Below are positions 25,001 to 37,000 of a stretch of 64,000 nucleotides of DNA, piece by piece. The notes under the pieces were generated by a model. That model was given only the letters and a program-made list of their open reading frames with translations, did not search any database and was not told where the DNA came from. Origin of the DNA: Mytilus californianus (lineage: Eukaryota > Mollusca > Bivalvia > Mytilida > Mytilidae); NCBI RefSeq assembly GCF_021869535.1, contig NW_026262593.1, forward strand, positions 56,843,318 through 56,907,317, in the 5' to 3' direction. Position 1 is the stretch's first letter. The number at the start of each line of letters is the position of its first letter. Both the position numbers and the translations under genes were made by a program.

Positions 25001-28000
25001 GACGAACGCAGAATAAGGGCCCTGAATCTGAATTTTGATCAACATGAAATCTAATATGCAAATTTTACACAAAGCATGTTGACTACAATAGTATGATAAT
25101 TATTTAAAAAGTTAAATTTGTACTCCAGTAACATATTTTACTTATGTCAAAGAACAGTGACTTACTATTTTTTTATCGGACGAGGTCGTTTTAAAAGTAA
25201 ATTAGACTTTGGTTGACCAGCCAAACACGATTAACACCTTTTAACAAATATTGACTTTCATTTAATTTATGTATACATTTAAAAAAAACGACCGAAAGAA
25301 TAGGACTAAGTAGAATTTAATACCAACCATTGTCTTTATTTCTTTTAACATCTTGTCCATATGGTGCTGGTTGCCCATTATCTAAAAGAAGACTAAAATA
25401 TAGTGGCATATTTTTCAGTTGCTGATAACTTCTATCGTTACATTTTTGTTTTGTTTAAAGAATATTCTTTAAAGATTTTAAAAAAGTATTTTGCAACAAT
25501 CAGACAGTTGTTTGTAATTACTGTCATGCATTAAAGAATCGTTACAGCCTTCGAATTTCCAAACTGCATTTAATACATATTATGACTAATGCAGTGACGG
25601 CAAATTATCAATACTGCATGTATTAAATGAATCGCCGCAATATACCCTGTTTGTGTTGAGGCGATGTAAAGCAAACACTTATTAATCCATTTAATCAAAT
25701 TAATGTAACTGTTTTGATTTGCTTGAAAAAATAAATAAATTAAAGAATAAACAGATTCAAGATCGCTATCAAACAGACACTGTTACAAAGTATATAACAG
25801 TAAAATATCAAACTATTTTAGAATTCAGCAGATAATTGTGTGATTTTTGGAATAGCATTTTGTACTTTATCATACACCAATTAAATACTGAAAATATGAA
25901 AGAAGTTAGGAGCAAATTTTTAATGTGTTGTATAATATCCTAAAAACAGTTTTTTTAGAAGAATTGCAATTAGCTTATTCTACTGAAAATGAAAACTTGT
26001 AAATTACCAAAATAATCTTTGTATTTATCTAATGACACAATGTACGTCTTTAAACGAGATATGATTAATAAAACAACTTTAAAAAGAGAATTATATTATG
26101 ACGCATCTGGTCCAGTAAGTAGTAACCACATGTTCTTATTGCAAAATATTAAAAAAGGGCGATTCTTTACATACATGAAGATGTTAATCTTGAATGACGT
26201 AAAACTAAGAGGTCCGGGTAATTGTACACCTTGCGATGAACGAGAATATCTTTAGTTTACCTTATCATTTCGTTTGTCATTTTTTTCGTTCTGTTTGTCT
26301 TGTTTTGTGCTATTGGTATCCATTTGTCTCTGTAGCATCTGTTGGATATATTGACAGAAATTTTCAATTATACATATTGAACTGGTAAAGTATTTAGAAC
26401 ATATATCTTTTACAATGAAATTGCCACATAATGGCATAAAATTGAAAATGAAAAAGGAATAACAAGTTAAGTGTCAACTTGCATGCTAAATTGATATAAT
26501 GAAAAACAAAAAACAAAATAAAAACCACGTAAACGCTTCTGTTAACATATCTAATAGGTCGCATTATTTCTATTATCACAACAGTCACATTGTCGTTAGT
26601 TTTTTTTTGTGTTTGCAATGTTTGTGCTTAGCAGCGATCTGATGAGTCAAGCTCTTTTCAACTGTCATTGTTTTTTTTAAGTCGTGGAGTTGAACCATTC
26701 TCTAAGCTTATCGGATGGTTTGGCTCCGGCAAATATGTTTAACCCGCGACAATCTGTATGTAACTTTCCAAAGTCAGGAGCCTATATTTATGTGTATCAT
26801 ATTTAATTTTCGTTCCCTTATTTTGATATAAATCAGACTGTTGATTTTCTTGTTTGAATTGTTTTACATTAAGGATTGGCAATACCTTTTAAAGCTTTTT
26901 ATCAGGTAATGAATATAACAAAAATGTTCAAAACGTGGTTAAGATCATAAATATGTAATATCAATTTTAGTACGAAAAAAAAGAGCTGTACAATTTAATC
27001 TAACATTATGTAATAATTAATTTACAGGAATTGACCGCATGAATGATTTTTTTTGTAAACACGGAATGAAGAATGGTGGTCTGGTTGTAAACTTTGGGCA
27101 AAACTGTATACTATCCAATTTTTCCACCCATTGGTTGTCAAATATCATCCAAAATAGCAGGATGGAACTATGGAACGTTGGATGTTCGTTTAATAAAACA
27201 CTCTTCAGTTCTGCTATGATCAATAGTCGTAAGGCCGAATCAATTACAGAGTCGACTAGCACTTATACCCTAACATTATCCAAGAAAAGTTTACCAAATT
27301 TGAAATAGCCTATCTATAAAAAAGGGGTAGACACAATAAAAAAATTTTCCGAATGATATTAACATCTGGTGAACAGTGAAATTACCGCTAGTGAATTTAT
27401 CAATGACAAAACAATGTCTAATTACATTCATTGAAAATTTATTACAAACATTAACTTAGTGTTTAATTTCAGCAGATTCTATAAAATAGTGGTGGTTCTT
27501 TTAGAAAAGGTGCAAATAGCCTATTGCGTTTTATTCATTTTTACAACGCGCTGTCATTAAGTTTTAATTGCTTTAATGATCAATCTTCTTTTTTACAAAT
27601 ACAATTGCCGAATCCTTGAAAGGTCAGGTTTATATTTCAGATAATAAGAGATATATTGGAACTTTAGTTTGGGTATAAATACAAAACCCTCAAAGGGAAC
27701 ATAATTTCATTAAAAATTTTCTTATCATGTCCTTTGTACGACTAATGCCTTCCGTAATTTGAGTGACTTATATGATCATTGAAAATGATCAACCCTTTAT
27801 AGCAATAAAAACACAAGGAGATATGGTATGATTTCCAATGAGACAACTATCCACCAGAGTCAGCTATAATAGGCCTCAGCATGAACAAAATGAAACGATC
27901 AAACAAGTAAACTATACTTTCTTTAGACGTTTGCAATTAATGTCTTTTAAGTTTCGCTACGATTAGAAATAATAAATATGTTGTTTAAAAAAAATGCATA

Positions 28001-28026
28001 CAACAGAAATACTTATACTCTCTCTC

Positions 28027-28073
<47 letters not shown>

Positions 28074-31000
28074 TGTTTACCGTAATCCTGTCATTTTCAG
28101 AAATGTCTATTTCCCTGAAAACAATAAAATGTAATAATAATCAGTCCTGCATGCTATTATGAGAGTATGCAAATGGAAAAATGGAACACCAAAATACAAT
28201 CACGTTGTACTTGTTATTATTGCTGTGCTATTGCTTGTAATTCCATTGTGGTCCCATAAACCAACGAGAATATTTAATCATATAGGAACGTTTGTAAGTT
28301 GATATGTATGTATTAGCAAAAAACATTTACTTAAGTTTATTGATCAAAGTAATAATTATTGGTATTCTTTCCGGAAAGCTATCAATTTGTTGATTCATAG
28401 TTTGAAGCAAAATTATATTTTTTTCTTTTTAGTTTGTTTTGAGCATTACACCAGATCATGTCTTCCTACGCTAATTATTATAAGTTTGCTATAAAAGATA
28501 CTCTATTTGTAAAATGATAACAACAAGTCATGTCTAGTTTAGGACGATATGAATTCTAATCAGCAGGTTAACTACGTTGGACTTGCTTTCAGTAACTGAT
28601 ACCTTTCTTTCGTTCATACGAAGTAGTTTGGCATTTATTTTGTGTTTATATCTAGTATACTTTGTTCAAGTGCTTTCCATGAACTGTTTTATTATAGTTT
28701 GTGTATGTTGGTTTTCGTTATGTACAGACAGAAAATTATTAAGGGAAAGATTTAGATATTAAAAACACTAGTTCGACTTATCATAGCTTCCATGTGCTTG
28801 TCTAATAACACAATAATTCATTCCTGAGATTTGTATCACACTAATATTTTTTATAATTTAATTTTTTGTATTCAAATGCCTCCAACTAAAAAAAAAACAA
28901 AAAAAACAATTGACGATATTGTGAACAACTCTAAGGAAAATGCTTATACAAGAAATTTAAACTCAATTGGAAGTATAAAATCGTCACGTATTTTTTTTTT
29001 CTTTTTTTTATTTAGTTTGGCCGAAACAATAAAAAAGCAGGTTAGATCAAAATTATTGTACTCCTCGAATATTCAATATACAAAATAGGTCCCTACGAGC
29101 GAAAAATCAAGTCTTGTTACCGTATCTTTTTTTTAAATTTAATGTTTTGCAGACATTTCATATATCAACTTTACTTCGGTTACGATTCTCTTGTCAAAAT
29201 AAAAACTGGCGACAGTTTTCAAGGTTATTTGTTCACGAACAGATGAAAAACAACATGTGACCTTCGATTAAATTCAGACAAATTGTTATTGAGACGTACA
29301 CATTTGTATATTGACCTTTTTATTTCGGTGTCTGCTATACGAACTACACAGTACTCTGCCATTATATCAAGACAGGAACATTTTAAGTACTTGTCGTATC
29401 TCATTACTTGAAGCCTAATGCAATTCAGATAATTTAGTTTAATTGTGTGTCGAAAAAGAGAATGTAGGTATCTTACAAGGTGATCTAAATTTAACCCTCT
29501 CAAGAGTTGGGGTTAAATATTAACGTCTAAAAAACTAACGGCTTACTGAACATAAGAAGGATGGTGTTCGGTAGATTGATGATAATATTTGATTTTCAAT
29601 TTCAATGGTTAACAAAAAAATCAAATGTATAGGCAAATATCTGTCGGTGAAGATTGTGCGTTGCTGTCTATGAAAGTGTATATAATATATGACTTTTTGT
29701 CGTTGTGTAACTGTCCTTTCGGCGTTTATCTAGCATATTGTTTATTCATGTATAAATGTATCTTTCCTTCAGATAATATACTATAATAATTCATACGAAA
29801 CGGATAACAAAATATAAAAACACAAAGAAGAGTAATACAAGAAAACACGACCTTTACTCATGTTAAACGAAACCTTACTTTTAATTTGCAAGTTATACAT
29901 AGTATAACTATGAAGGGGGCAATTCTTTATTTTATGCTAACTAAAAACTCATTAGAAGAAGAATTTATGTTTTGGGAGTATTGGTTCATTTTTGTTTCCA
30001 TTCTCATACGTGTAAGTAATTGTTTATTTACCCTTTTGCTCTTAGTGCACCATTTCCCTCTGCTTCCTTTGTTGTTTTCAGCTTTAAATCAAAATTTGAG
30101 TTGTACAAGAAAACTGAAATCATATAAAGCAAGTGCATATAGATTTCAACTACCTGTGTGGTTTATAGTTTCGTATATTTCTCAAATGAATAAAAAAAAA
30201 TGTTATGAAATATACATACAAACAGTCTATCTCTGAAATAAAACAAATCGGTTCAACGCATCTATCAAGAGAATAGTTCTGTTTAATGAATAAGAAAAAA
30301 ATGATATAAACATTCATATTGATTTTGCCAAAACATGCGTTCTGATTCGAATCGGCCGTATTAACTCAAAATAAATATAATCTTTAATAACCCAGCTAGT
30401 ATTAGATATACCCGAACTAGATTATAACTGTGTAAATATTTACATAAATACCAAAGGGTACAATTAAAATCACTCACTTTAGTATTTCGAAACAATTTAT
30501 ATATTACCTCTCTCAAACATAGGGCGATAATTGAGGGTTACTTTATTCCCAATTCCAGAATCCTGTAGGCCACGACATCTTTTATAAAGTTTTCCACACA
30601 GATGAGGACAGATGAACCAAAGAATTGCATGAATGATTGTTGCTGGTAGTACAAGTAATTGAAGATGTACTGGAAAAACCGTCTTGAGGCTGTATTCTTC
30701 AAGGAAATCAGTCTGAATTTGCGCCCAGTAAAACTCAGATTCTTGATGAACTTTTTGAAATGTATCACTGAAAGAAACAAAAAGGTTCTATTACAACTAA
30801 GCATTTTTGTGTTACCCTTGTCCGTCCGTCCGTCCATAAGTACGTACATATGTTTCAAAAATTAGTTTCCGTCTCTAACTAAAATGTGCCTCAACCAAAT
30901 GTTTTGAAACTTATCCACAATGCTAGTAACCATAAAACACAGATTTAATTCATATTTCGGTGGCGTCATTTTTACTGTTCTTGAGTTATGCTCCTTGTTA

Positions 31001-34000
31001 ATATTATATCCAAGCGGTGGCATCATATGTGTTCCAAGGACACATTCTTTATTTATTTCCTAAGGAAGAATACAAAAAAAAAATTGAAAAGGAAACACGT
31101 ATATTTGCTTTGTTTCGAAAATTATGTTAAACGCAAATAAGCGATGACCATAGATCACACATGAAAATACATTTTTTTAGGAAACAAAATACTGAAATAC
31201 CTTATAAAATCCTAATTTTATGTAATAACAAAGAAATTAGTGAAATCATTGTTCGTTTGTGTTCAATCCTATATCTTTTAAAGCATTCAAAGCATATAGC
31301 CTCTATATTTAGTTTCCCCCAAACACGAAAACAAGGGTTATTTCTGATCATACAAGCATTTTTATAAGCCTTTCCTAAGTCAATATCATGTAATTCAGTG
31401 GTTGTCGTTTGTTGCTGTATATCATATGTGTTCTTTGTTCATTGTTTTGTACATAAATCGGGCCGTTAGTTTTCTCGTTTAAATTGTTTTATATGTAGTT
31501 TTGGGGATGTTATAGATTACTATTGAATATTGGTTTTGCTCGCTCATTGTTCAGATACAGTGACCTATAGTTGTTTACATCAATGTTATTTGGTCTCTGG
31601 TGGAGAGTTGTTTTATTGGCAATCATACCACATCTTCTTTTTTTTATATTTTGAAAAATCTATTATCCTTGATCAAACATACTGCATCGACAGTTTTCAT
31701 TATAAGAAAAAAATCAGTTTGATTCTTCATTACAGCGTACTTAATATTCATATTGTTTTTGAGTTAAAAAATGCGTTATACATGTACCTGTACATAGCTA
31801 TCAGCAGATTAAGGAGTAAGATAACTGCTATTAATCCGTACAGGGCTTTCAAGTAGGGCGTAAGGTATACACCAAGCTGTGCAGGGCATCGCTGCATATC
31901 AGTACTTTCATAAACAGTTCTGTTAAATGTGCAGTGCGGTTCAGATACTGAAATAAAATCACATGAACTTGAAAAGCAATTATAAAACGCTATCATATTC
32001 TTTACATTCTTTATTGAATCTCGGTATCGTACTCTTTGTTTTCTTTAATTATATGTCTTGATATCCAGTTATTTTCCAACCGTCATACGACGACAGATTT
32101 GTGGTGTGATCCCACCAACCTAATGGGTATAGTATGACTGTACAAAAGGTACTCCTAGAAGAAATGTTAGACACGTAAATGTACACAAGATATAAGACAG
32201 AAGACACTTAAACTTTGATTTATTTTAACTACAGGTACAGTTTGAAATTCCATAGGAATATGTATGTTTTCTTTCCTAACTTATGATATTTTCTTGAAAG
32301 TTTCAAAGTAACATGACTATTTGTTGATTATATCCCATGTTCGTTAACGGTAGCAATATCAATATGACATCTTTACTTTTATTTCATTCGAGGTGTACAC
32401 TTTATTCATCAGTTGAATATCGCTAAATACTATAAAGATCTAATCATACTTTTTCATATTAAGGAATATCAACTGAATATTGCCACTCGGATAGAGAAAT
32501 AGTAATTTTCAATCTGTCAATAATTTGAGTAAAATGTTGAACCAGAACGACAATTTATATGCAATGCTTTTTTTTTATATTATTACGAATGATTGAGTGT
32601 ATAAGTAATAAAATTGAGAATGGAAATGGGGAATGTGTCAAAGAGACAACAACATGACCATAGAACAGACTGTTTGTTCAAATACCACAAACTTGTTTTA
32701 GTTCAATGCTGTTCGATTCAATTTTGATACCATATTTATCGTAACAACAAAATTGCACACACTGTAAACAACTATTACACTGACACAGCTATCTCAGTGA
32801 AGTCCCCAAAAGTCAAATGAATCTTCTTCAAGTTTCGTATAGTGTTAGTCGTTTACAACAAAAATATTATAACATCAATAAGTAAATAATGTCAAATTGT
32901 ATACTAAGCGATATAAGGAGATATAGTTCTTTAATATAGTAAAACTTGTATAAAGGAATATTCATGACATTTCCTCTTTAGATTAGGGACTTTCCGTTTA
33001 CTTTTTCAATGTTTACTTGTAAGAAAACAAGTTCGGTGACACCATACTTTAAATTTGATGTCTAAAAGCATACTTAGTAATTATATTCTATATGTTATTT
33101 AATCATATCTGTTAGATTTCTTTTTAATCACATCAAACAATTTTCATGAATAATCTATCAACAATATTGCAATTTTGCACGGTAACCAATACTTTTTATT
33201 TTCTTTTAAATATAAGCCAGATGAATCTACAGGTTGGATACCGACCGTGCAAGGGCTGTATAGCCAGTCAAGGTCGTTAAATACTTCCATTTGTTGTACA
33301 AGTTGGAAAATAATAAGTAAATATTATCTGAGAAGCTACAACCAAAATAATGGAGATGACTATGACTATCCTATTCAAAATTCTAGAAGAACATTCAGTC
33401 GAAACTGGTGTTTTGTTAAGATGATTGTTTTGGAACAAACCTTACATGATAGACATATGAATTCACCTCTTCGAATATTTTATTCATTTTCATTTAAAAG
33501 GTTGGGTTTGCAGACACAAAATAGTTTCGTCAGCAGTAATTATACACAGCTCTTTGTCCTTTTGTCATTTTACATTTGGCAAAGGCGTCGAATTCATTTC
33601 TTTAGGTTATGGTCTTTGATTGCCCCGAAAATATTGTTTTCTTGTAATTTATATGCAACGATTCTTGTTTTATTTCGTGCAATTATTCTACTATTTTTCT
33701 TTTTCATATTATGTCAAAAGTAGAAGCAAGATGATGACCGACAGTTACATTTGTGCAGATACTGGCTGCGAAACCTGTTTTAGATTTTCTAGGTTAAACC
33801 AAACTTTTATTAATACTTACGTGTGTCACTATCTAGGTTAAGTTCTCCAAATAACATCCAGAAACCATTTTGTATGATCTTTTCAATCTGAAGCCAGCTG
33901 AACTCGGAATTAGGATATAAAAGTGCATGGAAAGATATGTTGTAACACATCATTATGACAGCCATGATAATCATAAAGGAAACAGTATCTCGAGCCTGAA

Positions 34001-37000
34001 ATGAAGACGATACTGTAAAATACAGAACAGCGCATTTTTTTTTTGCCACTGTCTTGTTTTAAAAATAGTATTGAGCGCTCGCGAACATGTTTACCCCGAC
34101 TCATTATATCTGAATAATAAAGGCAACAGTAGTATACCGGTCTTCAAAAGTCATAAATCGATTAAGAAAAAAACAAATCCGGGTTGCAATCAAAAATCCG
34201 AGGGAAACACATCAACTATAAGAGAAAAACAAAGGAACATCAAGAACACTGATGTGCAACAAAAACAAACGCCAACATACATAGAAACAAACTATTTGAT
34301 AGCAACTGTAATATTCCTGACTTGGTACAGTACATTTTAAGAAAAAAAAATATGAGCCTGTCCAATGACAGAAGCTCACAAACCAATAGTATTGTAATTG
34401 TAAGTAAACATGCAGTGTTAAGACTGATTTAGTTATCTCACCATCGAAGACATGAAGACGTGTGAATAGCTACGAAAATTGAAACATATTAAAATCAAAT
34501 ACTTCATATTTACGACTAAGGATCCTTGATTTAATAGCTTTCGTGTAAGCATCAACCCTTTACCTGGTAAACAATGATCGGAAATAAAGCTTTGAAATAT
34601 CGTAGCCACTGGGACATATCTACTCAATATAGAGGCGTATATTTGCCAATGTTGCGGTTTTTTTTATGATTTATGGTTAATGAAAAAAGAAAGCATTAAA
34701 AAAAAAAAACAATTTAAGATTATCAATATCATTCATTTTCTTTTAACTGTTTCGGATTTCACAAAATATATACCTCGAAATTTAAAAATAAAAAAACAAT
34801 ATCTTCCTCCACTAGCTTACCGCCAGATTTACAAAGCCAATCGACAAAACCAGTTTTAGTACAAACATCAAATCAATTGCAACAACTGAAATCTAGAAAG
34901 TATTGTTAGAATTGATATACTAAGTACACTTTCGGACATTGCCCATCAACTAGTAGAGCTAATTTTCAGTATGAAACACAATCAAGTAGTACTATCTCGT
35001 TTAGAATAAGATTAAATAATTCGAAGAGTCATTATCAGATTATATATTGATAGTCATGCATACCATTTTTCGTATCATGACTAACTTTGGTCCTAACATT
35101 GCTGACATGCAGAACAGATTTAAAATTCTTATTGATAAGAAAATAAATGCTGCCACCAATAAAACTTTGGATGCATCTCGACACCGGGGTCCTTGACATA
35201 ACTTCAGCAGCATTCCAGATGCATAAACTATGATGGAAAGCCAATCTAATAAGTTCCAACAATCACTTGCATAACTCTTCCATTTTGTTCTAATCATAGA
35301 AACGACGAGCTTAAATTAAAACATAACAATCCAGTTGAAACATTCAATATTTATTAATTTTTCCAAATACATGCACATACGTTTGTCCTCTTAAAGCATA
35401 TTTATTGCAGTAATAACAGTAGTATAATATAGAAATATAAGATAGAAAAAAAAATATATTTCAAACCGATAGTTACCCTTCTAAATGTATAACAAATATG
35501 TTACCAGAAGCAATATTATTCAGAAAAATTAAATTGTTAAAGAAAGAAATAGTTTTACCCTGATCACTTAATAACTATGTACTTGTTAACAAAAGTGGAA
35601 CGGAACTATCTACAATCTTAACTTTAAATCCTGCTGAATAAACTAAATAATTATTAGGTTTTTTTATAGCTATATTTCTCGACAATTGCACAACATTTTG
35701 CAATGACAGAGAATTTCAAGATTAAGTTTACAATCAGTGTTTAAAATACGATGTAGAACACCTTTTTTCATTTGGTTAATGCAGTTCACTCTTGTAGAAG
35801 TCACACGACCAAAGGGACACTAACCCGAATGATGGTGTACCAAAACTATACCACATGTCCAACTAAATTATACAACAGAATTTTGATTAAAGCGATGGTT
35901 TTAATATCATATTTACTGAGACTACATATATGTTACGAAATTACTACCTTCGTGTGATTAATCTATTTATCAAGTCGAATTAAAATGAAAACAAGGATAC
36001 TACAAGTTCAGTTAAGTACGTTACATATATTCTTTTTATTGGCTACATCAACGAATATTTTGATATACCAAACTATGTAGCTGTACCTCAGCGGCACTTA
36101 CTTATAGAGAATGCTTTTCCTGGTTGAGAGCTTGCGTAACTGTAATACTTTCACTACTGAGATTTGTTAATACTAACATTATGTCATCAAAAATCCTACG
36201 TTAGACATATCAGGACCATAATAGGTACTGCTCATCCGTAGAGAGTATCAATACTAATCCCGGTTTCGTAGGCATTTTCATGGGCTTCGTGTGTCTGTAA
36301 AATTTACATTTTGAGCAATGTTTTGTTGTCTGTTGTTTTTCTTTTCTGTATTTTTTTTTGTTTATTTGGCCTTGTTGCTCGTGTTGCTGTCTGTTTTATT
36401 TTTCGAATTTCGTATTTTGATAACCCGTTTTATATTTTCTCTTTTGATTTTTCATTCTAACATATTTTTGTTTTTCCAGAAACCGTCTACCATTACTTTA
36501 CTCTTATTTATGTACAATCGCTGAAGCAAAGGTGAGTTATAAAAATAAGTATTTAAAAAAATAACCTGCTTGGTTTCATCCACAAAGAAACTGACCATCC
36601 ATACTATTATGAAATAGTCCGTGTTTGTAATTCCGTCATCACTATAGTCAAACAACAGCATGTATGCATATGCAATATTGAGCGTTACAAATCCAAGCTG
36701 CAACATAAATCAAGAAATAAATCTGAATACAGAACATTAAAATCCTGTCCTACATTTCAATAACCTTAACATACGAATAAGACTAAGTAATGTGTGTTAC
36801 AAATGATAACGTTCTACTTTTCCACTGAAAATATCTTATTTAATGAAAAAGAAAAATAAAACACTAACAGAAGACATCATTAGGCAATGTTAAAACAGCA
36901 TAATAGCTCAAATATTTTTTATTGAGAATCTTAAAGGATGAAAGCATTTATAGATGATGTGATTTATTTGAGCTAGTGTTATACAGGCTGTAGAATTTAA

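Larger units (their letters stand above)
25963..26352. repeat. Direct duplication, copy B (exon 22 with intron)
   Basis: Partner of copy A, about 2.7 kb away and in the same orientation. Differences are single substitutions and a few one-base indels. The exon part is as well kept as the intron part, suggesting a fairly recent event. Confidence 0.9.

Noticed and set aside
29225..29503. 92-codon minus-strand ORF between channel exons 20 and 21
   Set aside because: Exons 20 and 21 join in phase without it, and no acceptor/donor pair gives the needed phase. Composition is unremarkable.
36318..36524. Plus-strand hydrophobic ORF near 36.4 kb
   Set aside because: T-rich strand gives Phe/Leu runs; lies in the intron next to channel exon 14 and has no start or splice support.
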